A stretch of DNA of 64,000 nt from Cybelea sp963824595 (lineage in GTDB: Bacteria > Vulcanimicrobiota > Vulcanimicrobiia > Vulcanimicrobiales > Vulcanimicrobiaceae), in NCBI GenBank assembly GCA_963824595.1, contig CAWGPY010000002.1, forward strand, positions 310,001-374,000. Reading direction: 5' to 3'. Each line of letters opens with the position of its first letter. Position 1 is the first letter of the stretch. The notes under the pieces are model-generated. The model had not been told where the DNA came from and ran no database searches. It was given only the letters and a program-made list of their open reading frames with translations. A program made the translations under genes and the position numbers. This document shows, one piece after another, positions 43,119-51,604 of the stretch.

Positions 43119-44119
43119 TCCGCACGCGCTTCGCGCTCGCGTGCGCGCTCGCCGTCGCCGCGACGGCGTGCAACGCCGCGCCGACGGCAGCGGTTCCGGC
43201 CGTCGCTCCGCCGGCCGCATCGCGCGACGTGTCCGCCGCGCTCGAGTTCGTGGGATTCTGGGAGTCGTGGTCCGACACGAACCGGTCGGAGGCGTTCCAC
43301 AAGCTCGGCAGCGTGCCGAGCGGCGTCACGACGACCGACGTCGCGTTCAGCATCGCCGACTCCAACGAGGTGTCGCCGCCGCAGAACACCTATCCGCTCG
43401 GGCCCGGAGCGAAGCGAATTCACGCGCACGGCGGCAAGGTGCTGCTCTCGTTCGGGGGCGCGACGTCGCCGTTCGGCATCACCGACCCCGCGCAGTTCGC
43501 ATCGAACCTCGGCGCCTATGCGAAGTCGCACGCGAAGGTCTACGACGGCTTCGACTTCGACGACGAGGTGATGCCCAGCAACGGGCAGCAGCAGCTGATC
43601 GACGTGCTGCTGGCGGTCCGCAAAGCGCTGCCGAACGCGATCGTCACCTTCGACGCCTTCATTGACGGCGCCGATCCGGGTTCGGGCAGCGGCCACCAGG
43701 GCGAAGACATCGCCGTCGTGCAGCAAGCCGGATCGGCGATCGACTACCTCAACGTCATGGCCTACGATCAGTACGGCTGGCATCCGTCGGACCATCCGGA
43801 CTGCAGCTACCGGCAGGGGTCGAGCGACGATTGCCGGCTCGACGTGCTGCGGCAGTTTGCAAGCATCGACGTGGGCAGCGGGCATACGTTCCCGAAGAGC
43901 AAGATCGTGCTCGGCCTCATGATCGGCTCCGCCGACGACGGCGTCGTGATCTCGCCGCACGCCGCGTCGGGGTACGCGCGGCAAGTGCGCAGCCTCGGCT
44001 ATCGCGGCATCATGATCTGGGACCTCGATCGCGACAACCCGCAGAGCGGGCCGAGCGGCACGGGCCACCCCAAGGGCACCTACGTGCGCGCGATATCGAA
44101 GGCGCTCCTAGGCTCCTAG
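43115..44119 (+). CDS. Glycoside hydrolase family 18 (chitinase-like) exported protein
   Basis: 334 residues. Signal or lipoprotein signal (FALACALAVAATAC), then a GH18 barrel: KVLLSFGGATSPF (beta-3) and the catalytic signature YDGFDFDDEV with the proton donor Glu151 (D-x-x-D-x-D-x-E type). AIDYLNVMAYDQYG and GIMIWDLDRDNP give the later barrel strands. May cleave chitin or peptidoglycan-type beta-1,4 GlcNAc polymers. GTG start overlaps the miaB stop (GTGA), an odd place for an exported hydrolase. Confidence 0.85.
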   Translation: MIRTRFALACALAVAATACNAAPTAAVPAVAPPAASRDVSAALEFVGFWESWSDTNRSEAFHKLGSVPSGVTTTDVAFSIADSNEVSPPQNTYPLGPGAKRIHAHGGKVLLSFGGATSPFGITDPAQFASNLGAYAKSHAKVYDGFDFDDEVMPSNGQQQLIDVLLAVRKALPNAIVTFDAFIDGADPGSGSGHQGEDIAVVQQAGSAIDYLNVMAYDQYGWHPSDHPDCSYRQGSSDDCRLDVLRQFASIDVGSGHTFPKSKIVLGLMIGSADDGVVISPHAASGYARQVRSLGYRGIMIWDLDRDNPQSGPSGTGHPKGTYVRAISKALLGS

Positions 44120-44130
44120 AGAGCGCGGCC

Positions 44131-46599
44131 ATGGCCAAATTCTCGCCCATGCTCGAGCAGTACTTCGGGATGAAGGCCAAGCATCCCGAAGCGATCCTGC
44201 TCTCGCGCGTCGGGGATTTCTACGAAGCGTACGGCGAGGACGCCGAGACGATTGCGCGCGCGCTGCAGATCGCGCTCACCAGCAAGGAGGCCGGTGCGGG
44301 TCAACGCGTGGCGATGGCCGGGGTGCCGCATCACGCGCTCGCGGGGTATCTCGCGCGGCTCGTCGCGCAACGCTTCGTCGTGGCGCTTGCGGAGCAGCTC
44401 GAGGTTCCGCAGCCCAATCGTCTGGTTCGCCGCGACGTCGTGCGGCTCGTAACGCCGGGCACGCTGATCGAGGAGCAGCTGCTCGACGGCAAGGCCAACA
44501 ACTATCTCGCGGCGGTCGCGGCGGTCGGCGAAACGTTCGCGCTGGCCTACGCCGACGTATCCACGAGCCATTCCGCGGCGACCGCGATCGCGGGCGAGGA
44601 CGCCTACGACGAGCTGCTGGCGGAGCTCGCGCGCGTCGGTCCGGTCGAGATCGTTGCCGACCTGCCGGCCGACCTTCGCGCCACGATCGCGACGGCGGTC
44701 GAATCGTTGGGCGCGCGCCTGGCGACCCCGACCCTCGGCGTGGTCGGAACGCGCGACCGTCGAACGTTCGACGGCTTCTCGATGGACGAGTCGCTGGCGA
44801 TCCATCGCGCGCTCGAGGCGCTCGACGCGTTCGTCAAGCGCACCGGCGTCACGAACGGCTCGGGCGGGCAGGCCGAGCCGAACCTCTACCGCCGCCGTCA
44901 GTTCTTGGCGCTCGATCCCGCAACGCGCAAGCATCTCGAGCTGACGCGAGCCCAAGGCCAGAACCCGCGCGCGACGCTGCTCGCGACGCTCGACGCGTGC
45001 TCGACGTCAATGGGCTCGCGCATGCTCGCGCGCTGGATCTTGGCCCCGCTCGTGGACGTGCACGAGATCGCGCGGCGGCAGGAAGCGGTGTCGGCCCTCG
45101 TCGCCGAGCATGCGCGCCGCGAGACCGTGCGCGAGATCCTCAAAGGCGCGTTCGATCTCGAGCGGATCGCGCAGAAGGTGCGCTTCCGGCGCGCGACGCC
45201 GCGCGACCTCGCGTCGCTGCGCCGGACGCTCGGCGTGCTGCGGCCGCTGCGTCAGGCGGCGCCCCCGGTGCTCGCGCCGCTGGTCGAGCGGATCGCCGAT
45301 TTCGGCGCCATGCTCGACGACCTCAACGCGACGCTCGTTGACGAGCCGCCGGCGCAGATCGGCGACGGCGGGGCGATCCGGCCCGAGGCCGACGCGGAGC
45401 TCGCGGAGTGCGTGGCGCTGCGCACCGACGCGCGCTCGAAGCTCTCCGAGCTCGAGGCGCGCGAACGCGAGCGCACCGGCATCAGGAATCTCAAGGTGAA
45501 GTACGCGAGCCCCTTCGGCTATGCCATCGAGGTGAACAAGGCGTATGCGGGCGCGGTGCCGCCCGAGTACGTCCGCAAGCAGACGCTGAGCACCGGCGAG
45601 CGCTACATCACGCCCGAGCTCAAGGAGCTCGAGGTCGCCATCGCCACGGCGCAGTCGCGCCAGCAGCGGCTTGAGCAGCAGCTGTTCGAAGCGCTGCTCG
45701 AGCGCATCGCGTCGCGCGCCGAAGACTTGGTTGCCGCGGCCGGCGCGATCGCCGAGATCGACGTGCTCGCGGGCCTCGCGCAGTGCGCGGCCGAGCGCGG
45801 CTACGTGCGGCCCACGTTCGTCGGCGACAGCGTGGTTGCGATCGAGGACGGCCGCCATCCCGTGATGGAGGCGGTGCTGCACGCAAAGTTCGTTCCCAAC
45901 GACCTCGATCTGCGCGAGACGGAACGGCGCTTCGTGCTGCTGACGGGCCCGAACATGGGCGGCAAGTCAACGTACCTGCGCCAAGCCGGCCTGCTGGCGA
46001 TCATGGCGCAGATCGGCTCGTTCGTGCCGGCGAAGAAAATGGAGCTGGGCGTCGTCGACCGCATCTTCACGCGCATCGGCGCCGGCGACGACCTGGCCTC
46101 GGGGCAGTCAACGTTCTACATGGAGATGGCGGAGGCAGCGAACATCCTGCGCCGGAGCACGCGGCGCTCGCTGCTGCTGATCGACGAGGTGGGGCGCGGC
46201 ACCGGCACGCTGGACGGGCTCGCGATCGCGCAGGCCATCTCCGAGTTTCTGCTCGGGCTCGACGAGCAGTCGCCGCTGGTGCTCTTCGCAACGCACTTTC
46301 ACGAGCTGTGCGCGCTGGCCGAGCACTGGGGGCTGGTCGTCAACTGTCACATCACGGCGGTCGAGAACACGGCGAGCGGCGCCCCCGTCTTTTCGCACCG
46401 CGTGCAGGCGGGCAGCTCGTCGCGGTCGTTCGGAATCGAGGTGGCGCGCATGGCCGGGCTGCCCGACGCCGTCATCGAGCGCGCGCAGGAGATCGCCGAC
46501 GAGCTCTCGGGCCACGCCGACATCGAGGCGCGGGTTCCGCTAAGAAAGAAGATGCCGAAGCGCGTGCCGGCGGACCGCCAGATGTCGTTTCTCGGCTAG
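44131..46599 (+). CDS. mutS: DNA mismatch repair protein MutS
   Basis: 822 residues. Mismatch-binding domain with the F-x-E motif in GDFYEAYGED, the GVPHHALAGYLARLV segment, lever/clamp helices, and the ATPase domain with GPNMGGKSTYLRQ (about residue 605) and LLIDEVGRGTGTLDGLAIA. C-terminal helices end KKMPKRVPADRQMSFLG. Recognises mismatches and recruits MutL, whose gene is 1.6 kb downstream beyond the Nramp gene. The ATG at 44131 gives the conserved PMLEQYFGMKAKHP start. Confidence 0.97.
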   Translation: MAKFSPMLEQYFGMKAKHPEAILLSRVGDFYEAYGEDAETIARALQIALTSKEAGAGQRVAMAGVPHHALAGYLARLVAQRFVVALAEQLEVPQPNRLVRRDVVRLVTPGTLIEEQLLDGKANNYLAAVAAVGETFALAYADVSTSHSAATAIAGEDAYDELLAELARVGPVEIVADLPADLRATIATAVESLGARLATPTLGVVGTRDRRTFDGFSMDESLAIHRALEALDAFVKRTGVTNGSGGQAEPNLYRRRQFLALDPATRKHLELTRAQGQNPRATLLATLDACSTSMGSRMLARWILAPLVDVHEIARRQEAVSALVAEHARRETVREILKGAFDLERIAQKVRFRRATPRDLASLRRTLGVLRPLRQAAPPVLAPLVERIADFGAMLDDLNATLVDEPPAQIGDGGAIRPEADAELAECVALRTDARSKLSELEARERERTGIRNLKVKYASPFGYAIEVNKAYAGAVPPEYVRKQTLSTGERYITPELKELEVAIATAQSRQQRLEQQLFEALLERIASRAEDLVAAAGAIAEIDVLAGLAQCAAERGYVRPTFVGDSVVAIEDGRHPVMEAVLHAKFVPNDLDLRETERRFVLLTGPNMGGKSTYLRQAGLLAIMAQIGSFVPAKKMELGVVDRIFTRIGAGDDLASGQSTFYMEMAEAANILRRSTRRSLLLIDEVGRGTGTLDGLAIAQAISEFLLGLDEQSPLVLFATHFHELCALAEHWGLVVNCHITAVENTASGAPVFSHRVQAGSSSRSFGIEVARMAGLPDAVIERAQEIADELSGHADIEARVPLRKKMPKRVPADRQMSFLG

Positions 46600-46602
46600 C
46601 GC

Positions 46603-47910
46603 CTACGAGCCCAACGACGGGAAGATCAGCTGCGCCGTGGAGACGAGCGTCAGCACGCCGACGATGGCGACCGTCGCCCAGGCGATCACGTTGAAAGCCG
46701 GCCCGTTCGTCCACCGTCCCATGAGGCGCTTGTTGTTGATCAGCAGCAGCATGAGCACGAGCACGACCGGCAGCAACATGCCGTTGAGCACCTGCGAGTA
46801 GAAGATGATCGTCAGCAGGGGCGCGCCGGGAAGGATCACGGCGCCCGCGCCGACGACGATCAGCGCCAGGTAGAGGCTATAGAAGATCGGCGCCTCGGAG
46901 AAATGATGGTCCACCCCGCGCTCGAAGCCGAACGCCTCGCACACGTAATAGGCCGTCGAGAGCGGCAGGATGGACGCCGTGAAGACCGCCGCGTTGAGCA
47001 GCCCCACCGCGAAGAGCAGTTCCGCAAACTTGCCCGCGATCGGCTGGAGCGCGACGGCTACGTCGCCGACCTCTCGCACCACGATGGGATGCGCCGAGCC
47101 GAGGTTGTGCACGTAGATCGTGGCGGCGCACGAGACGATGATGAAGTAGGCCACGACGTCGGTCCAAACTCCGCCCGCGAAGACGTCGAGCCGCGAGTAG
47201 GCGTAGTCGGCCTCGCGCACGCCCTTGTCCACGATGGCGGCCTGGATGTAGAACTGCATCCAGGGCGAGATCGTGGTGCCGATGATCGCGATGATCATCA
47301 GCACGTACGCCTTCGACGCCGCGATGTGCGGCACGAGGGTTTGGTGGAGCACGGTTCCCCAGTCCGGGCGAACCGCGAACGCGCTGACGATGTAGGCGAC
47401 GTATACGACGCAGAACGCCAACGAGACGCGCTCGATCACCTTCGCGCTGCCGCGCGTGATCGTAAGGAAGACGAAGGCCGCCGCGCCGACGACGAGCGCG
47501 GCCCGAAAGCCCTCGGCGTTGCCGACGTGAAGATAGTTGCCGAAGATCGGCGCCGTCGCCGCGACGCCCGCGAACTCGGTGGCCGTGTTGCCGATGCCGC
47601 CCATCACGAACAACAGCAAGCACCAGAACGTCACTTTGACGCCGAAGTTCTCGCGGATCAGGTCGGCCAGGCCCTTACCGGTGATGGCGCCCATCCGCGC
47701 GCACATCTCCTGAACGACGATCAGCGCGATCGTGATAGGTACCAAAATCCACAGCAGCGAGTATCCGAACTGCGCGCCCGCCTGGGAATAGGTGAAGATG
47801 CCGCCGACGTCGTTGTCGGCGTTGGCGGTGATGATGCCGGGACCGACGATCGAGAGAAACATGACCACCGATCGCCGGATGTTGGGCCGTAGGGCGCGCG
47901 CCTCGGTCAT
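46603..47910 (-). CDS. Nramp-related magnesium transporter (NrmT-like)
   Basis: 435 residues, about 11 helices, Nramp fold. The canonical metal-site motifs of Mn2+/Fe2+ Nramps are altered: TM1 reads NADNDVGG where Mn transporters have DPGN, and TM6 reads TISPWMQFY instead of the M-P-H motif. Loss of the TM6 methionine is what is reported for Nramp-related Mg2+ transporters. An M-box Mg2+ riboswitch with a terminator precedes the gene, supporting Mg2+ as substrate. ATG with AGGAGGTGA six bases upstream. Tail-to-tail with mutS, stops 3 bp apart. Confidence 0.85.
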   Translation of the reverse strand: MTEARALRPNIRRSVVMFLSIVGPGIITANADNDVGGIFTYSQAGAQFGYSLLWILVPITIALIVVQEMCARMGAITGKGLADLIRENFGVKVTFWCLLLFVMGGIGNTATEFAGVAATAPIFGNYLHVGNAEGFRAALVVGAAAFVFLTITRGSAKVIERVSLAFCVVYVAYIVSAFAVRPDWGTVLHQTLVPHIAASKAYVLMIIAIIGTTISPWMQFYIQAAIVDKGVREADYAYSRLDVFAGGVWTDVVAYFIIVSCAATIYVHNLGSAHPIVVREVGDVAVALQPIAGKFAELLFAVGLLNAAVFTASILPLSTAYYVCEAFGFERGVDHHFSEAPIFYSLYLALIVVGAGAVILPGAPLLTIIFYSQVLNGMLLPVVLVLMLLLINNKRLMGRWTNGPAFNVIAWATVAIVGVLTLVSTAQLIFPSLGS

Positions 47911-47934
47911 CGATCCTCACCTCCTCTCCGCATC

Positions 47935-47970
47935 AAAAAACCGTCGCTGCTGTCCTCGCAGGCGACGGTT
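47935..47970 (-). terminator. Rho-independent terminator of the M-box expression platform
   Basis: On the minus strand AACCGTCGC and GCGACGGTT form a 9-bp stem, extended inward by CTGC/GCAG, followed by a run of U. It lies between the M-box aptamer and the nrmT Shine-Dalgarno, so Mg2+-bound aptamer would be expected to favour termination. Confidence 0.92.
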
Positions 47971-48003
47971 CGAGCGGCCGGGCGGATCCGACGATCCTCC
48001 GGG

Positions 48004-48171
48004 CTTCCCCAAACGTCGAGCTTTAGCACTGCACGACGTAGCCCACTAACTCGGCGGGCTAGCCGCATTAGACTCCGCCTTGATTCGGCGGGATCTGGTC
48101 ACCCGTTGGGGTCTCTCGACCTTTCCGGGCAGCGGCATGGATTCGTGCAGACGCCTCACCTAACGAGGAAT
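48004..48171 (-). promoter_or_regulatory. M-box (ykoK) magnesium riboswitch aptamer
   Basis: Reading the minus strand, the conserved M-box blocks appear in order: CTCGTTAGGTGAGGC (5' P1/P2), GCCGCTGCCCGGAAAGGTC with GAGAC-CCCAACGGGTGACCAG, TCTAATGC-GGCTAG, and GCAGTGCTAAAGCTCGACG at the 3' end, closed by TTCC/GGAA. The M-box senses Mg2+ directly and switches off Mg transport genes when Mg2+ is high. Only the order of blocks has been compared by eye, not a covariance model, but the match is extensive. Confidence 0.93.
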
Positions 48172-48250
48172 CCTGACTTTAGGATACCCGCCCGCGCCGG
48201 ATTGGTCAACTCGCGCGAGGTCGTCACGACGCGCGTGCGAAGTAGCGGGC

Positions 48251-49927
48251 GTGGCGACGATCCGGGAGCTCGACGCGGTGACGATCGGTCAGATTGCGGC
48301 CGGTGAAATCATCGAGCGGCCGGCGTCGGTCGTCAAAGAGCTCGTCGAGAACGCAGTGGATGCGGGTGCGACGCGCATCACGGTGGCCATCGAGCGCGGC
48401 GGCTTCGATTCGATCGAAGTCATCGACGACGGCGCCGGGATGGCGCCGGGCGAGCTCCCGCTCGCCGTGCTCCGTCACGCGACCAGCAAGCTGCACGAGG
48501 CGACCGAGTTGGAATCCATCGCGACGCTCGGGTTCCGGGGCGAAGGACTGGCGTCGGTCGCGGCCGTCGCGCGAGTGGAGATCGTCTCGCGCCGCAGCGG
48601 CGAGCCGGTCGGCGCGCGCGTGCGGGCGCACGCCGAGCACGTGAGCGCGGCCGAGCCGCACCCCGCACCGGTCGGTACGTCGGTTCGCGCGGAGCAGCTC
48701 TTCGCCAACGTTCCCGTGCGCCGCGAGTACCTGCGTTCCGCGCCGGCCGAGTTCAACCGGATCTCCGCCTGGCTCGCGAGCTTCGCGCTGGCCTATCCGG
48801 AGCGGACGTTCGTGCTGCGCCACGACGGCAAGGACGTGTGGGTGATGCCGGCGAGCGCCGACGAGCGCGAGCGGCTCGCGATGGTCTTCGGGCGGCGCGC
48901 GGCCGAATCGCTGCTGACGCTCGATGCGACGGCGGCGCGCATGCTCGGCGGCGGCCTGCGCGGCTACGTCAGCGCGCCCGGCTCCGACCGGCCTGACCGC
49001 CGCATGCAGCTGCTCTTCGTCAACGGCCGGCTCGTGCGCAGCGCGATGCTGGCCGGCGCGTGGTCGAGCGGCTACGCGACCTACGCGATGCTGGGGCGTC
49101 ATCCGTACGGCGTCGTGTTCCTCGACGTTCCGCCGGGTCACGTGGACGCGAACGTGCATCCCGCCAAGACCGAGGTGCGCCTGCGTTACGGCGGGCAGGT
49201 GTTCGACGTACTGCGGCGGTCGATCGCCGCGACGCTCAGCGGCGACGCCCAAGCGCGTTTGCGGAAACACACGGGCGGCGAGCCCGGCGTCGTATCGTTC
49301 GCTCCACTCTCCGAGGCGAGTGCCGCATCGCTGTTCGAGGACGCGACCGCGGACGGCGCGGTTGCCGAGCCGCGGCTGCGGGTGCTGTCGCAACTCGATC
49401 GCACGTACATCCTGGCGGCCGACGGCGAATCGGTGCTGCTCGTGGATCAGCACGCCGCGCACGAGCGGATCGCCTACGAGGCGATTCGCGCGGCGGCCCG
49501 CAACGGGGCGTCGAGCGAGCCGCTGCTCGTGCCGCAGGTGCTGGAACTCGACCCCGAGCGCAGCGCGGCGCTCGATCGAACGATCGAGGTGCTGCGCGAG
49601 GGCGGCCTCGAGATCGAGCCCTTCGGCGAGCGCACGTATCGCATCGTCGCCACGCCGTTCGGCTACGGCGCGCGCGCCTTCGATCTCGACGGGTTTCTCG
49701 ACGATCTCACCGGCGACCCCAAGCAGCGCGACGTGCGCGAGCGCGTGTGGGCGTCGCTGGCCTGTCACAGCGTTACCGTCGCCGGCGAGCGCCTCGCGCC
49801 GGACGAGATGACCGCGCTGGTCGAGCGCTTGCAGCGCTGCGAAAACCCGATGCATTGTCCGCACGGCCGCCCCACGATGGTGCGGCTGAGCCCGGTCGAG
49901 ATCGCTCGCATGTTCAAGCGTGTCTGA
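48251..49927 (+). CDS. mutL: DNA mismatch repair protein MutL with endonuclease motif
   Basis: 558 residues. GHKL ATPase motifs: IAAGEIIERPASVVKELVENAVDAGA, IDDGAGM, TLGFRGEGLASV. The C-terminal domain has DQHAAHERIAYE (starting near residue 399), the Mn/Zn-dependent nicking motif, plus CPHGRPT, so this MutL is probably an endonuclease as in organisms without mutH. GTG start; head-to-head with the nrmT leader. Its stop overlaps miaA by 8 bp. Confidence 0.95.
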   Translation: MATIRELDAVTIGQIAAGEIIERPASVVKELVENAVDAGATRITVAIERGGFDSIEVIDDGAGMAPGELPLAVLRHATSKLHEATELESIATLGFRGEGLASVAAVARVEIVSRRSGEPVGARVRAHAEHVSAAEPHPAPVGTSVRAEQLFANVPVRREYLRSAPAEFNRISAWLASFALAYPERTFVLRHDGKDVWVMPASADERERLAMVFGRRAAESLLTLDATAARMLGGGLRGYVSAPGSDRPDRRMQLLFVNGRLVRSAMLAGAWSSGYATYAMLGRHPYGVVFLDVPPGHVDANVHPAKTEVRLRYGGQVFDVLRRSIAATLSGDAQARLRKHTGGEPGVVSFAPLSEASAASLFEDATADGAVAEPRLRVLSQLDRTYILAADGESVLLVDQHAAHERIAYEAIRAAARNGASSEPLLVPQVLELDPERSAALDRTIEVLREGGLEIEPFGERTYRIVATPFGYGARAFDLDGFLDDLTGDPKQRDVRERVWASLACHSVTVAGERLAPDEMTALVERLQRCENPMHCPHGRPTMVRLSPVEIARMFKRV

Positions 49928-50831
49928 CGACGGCGTCCTGATTCTCGCCGGGCCGACGGCGAGCGGCAAGAGCGAGCTCGCGGCCGAGCTCGCTCGCGAG
50001 TTCGACGCGGAGATCGTGGGAGCCGACTCGCGTCAGATCTACCGCGGCATGCCGATCGGCACGGCGGCGCCGCCGCCGGAGCTGTTGGCGCAGGCGCCGC
50101 ATCATCTGATCGGGTTTCTCGATCCGCAGGAACGGTATTCCGCGGCGCGTTATACCGCCGACGCGCTGGACGCGATCGCCGCAATCCGGCGGCAAGGACG
50201 GCGCGTCATCGTGGCCGGCGGCACCGGCTTCTATCTGCGCGCGCTGACCGGCGGGATCGAGCTCGCGCCGCAGTACGACGAGCGACTGCGCGCGCGCCTG
50301 GCGCGCGAGGCGACGCTGCATCCGCCCGAGTTCCTGCACCACTGGCTCGCACGGCGCGACCCCGAGCGAGCGCGCAGCCTCGGTGTCAACGACACGTATC
50401 GCGTGCTGCGCGCGCTGGAGGTGGCGCTCGCGCCGCCGCCGGCCGCGCTGCGCGAGGAGCCGCCGCGCACCCTCGCGAGCGAAGGAATACCGTGGACGCT
50501 CGTCTTTCTCGACGTGCCGTGGAGCGTCGTTGACGCGCGCATCGAGCGGCGCGCGCGACGGATGCTCGAGGCGGGACTCGTGGACGAAGCGGAACGCGTC
50601 GGCGACGGGGCCGTGGCCGCCAGCGCCGTGGGCTATCCGCAGGCGCACGCGTATCTGCGCGGCTGGAGCACCGAGGACGAGCTGCTTGCGTCGCTGGCGC
50701 GCGCGACGCGGCGGTACGCGCGGCGGCAGCGGGCGTGGTTTCGAAGCGAGCCCGAGACGCTGTGGATCGATCCCGCCCGCGTCTGGAGCCTGGTACGGGA
50801 AAAGCTGCGCTGGCCTTCGAAGCGCGCGTGA
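49920..50831 (+). CDS. miaA: tRNA dimethylallyltransferase MiaA
   Basis: 303 residues: P-loop AGPTASGKSELA, ADSRQIYRGMPIGTA, GGTGFYLRAL and TRRYARRQRAWFR with the C-terminal RNA-binding helices. Prenylates A37 of tRNAs reading UNN codons, producing the substrate of MiaB encoded upstream. GTG start overlapping mutL; stop overlaps the dapF ATG by one base (TGATG). Confidence 0.96.
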   Translation: MSDDGVLILAGPTASGKSELAAELAREFDAEIVGADSRQIYRGMPIGTAAPPPELLAQAPHHLIGFLDPQERYSAARYTADALDAIAAIRRQGRRVIVAGGTGFYLRALTGGIELAPQYDERLRARLAREATLHPPEFLHHWLARRDPERARSLGVNDTYRVLRALEVALAPPPAALREEPPRTLASEGIPWTLVFLDVPWSVVDARIERRARRMLEAGLVDEAERVGDGAVAASAVGYPQAHAYLRGWSTEDELLASLARATRRYARRQRAWFRSEPETLWIDPARVWSLVREKLRWPSKRA

Positions 50832-51604
50832 TGCACGTCACCAAGATGCACGGCGCGCGCAACGACTTCGTGATCGTTGACGCGCGGCGCGGCGCGGCGG
50901 ACGATCTGACCGCGTTTGCCGTATGGGCGTGCGATCGCCGGGGCGGCATCGGCGCGGACGGCTGCATCGTGCTCGAGCCGTCGCTGAGCGCCGACGTGCG
51001 CATGCGCACGATCAACGCCGACGGCGGCGAAGCGGAGATGTGCGGCAACGGCATCCGCTGCGCGGCGCGCTGGCTCGACGAACGCGGCGAGGGAGAGCGG
51101 CTCGCGTTCGAGACCGGCGCCGGCGTCGTGCGCACCGAGATCGTCGCGCGCGAGCCCGAGTATCGCGTTCGCGTCGCGATGCGGCGTCCGGCGGTGGAGG
51201 CCATCGAGCTGCCGGGGATCGGCGACGCGTCGCTCGTGGACACGGGCAACCCGCACCTGGTGCTGTTTCGCGGCGACGTTAACGACGTGGATCTCGTTCG
51301 CGCGGCGGAAGAATTGCAGCGCGATCCGCGCTTCCCGCACGGCACGAACGTGCACGTCGCGAGCGTCGCCGGGCGGCACTCGTTGCGCGTGCGCCACTGG
51401 GAGCGCGGCGTCGGCCTGACGCAGGCGTGCGGCACCGGGGCGATCGCCGCCGCCGCCGCGGCCGTGGCGCGCGGCGACGTCGAGTCGCCCGTGGAGGTCG
51501 TCGTTCCCGGCGGGCGGCTGACGGTCGAACTGGACGACGCCGGCGGCGCGAGCCTTGCCGGACCTGCCGTTCGCGTATTCGACGCCGAGGTGGAAGCGCG
51601 CTGA
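50831..51604 (+). CDS. dapF: Diaminopimelate epimerase
   Basis: 257 residues, slightly short for the family (usually about 275). Two catalytic cysteines, Cys71 in MCGNGIRC and Cys200 in QACGTGA, with the conserved KMHGARNDF start, IGADGCIVLEPS and DTGNPHLV. Converts LL- to meso-DAP for lysine and peptidoglycan. ATG overlaps the miaA stop. Confidence 0.94.
   Translation: MHVTKMHGARNDFVIVDARRGAADDLTAFAVWACDRRGGIGADGCIVLEPSLSADVRMRTINADGGEAEMCGNGIRCAARWLDERGEGERLAFETGAGVVRTEIVAREPEYRVRVAMRRPAVEAIELPGIGDASLVDTGNPHLVLFRGDVNDVDLVRAAEELQRDPRFPHGTNVHVASVAGRHSLRVRHWERGVGLTQACGTGAIAAAAAAVARGDVESPVEVVVPGGRLTVELDDAGGASLAGPAVRVFDAEVEAR

Noticed and set aside
46603..47910. Plain MntH manganese transporter
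   Set aside because: The DPGN and M-P-H metal-site motifs are both altered and the leader is an M-box rather than a Mn-sensing (yybP-ykoY) element.
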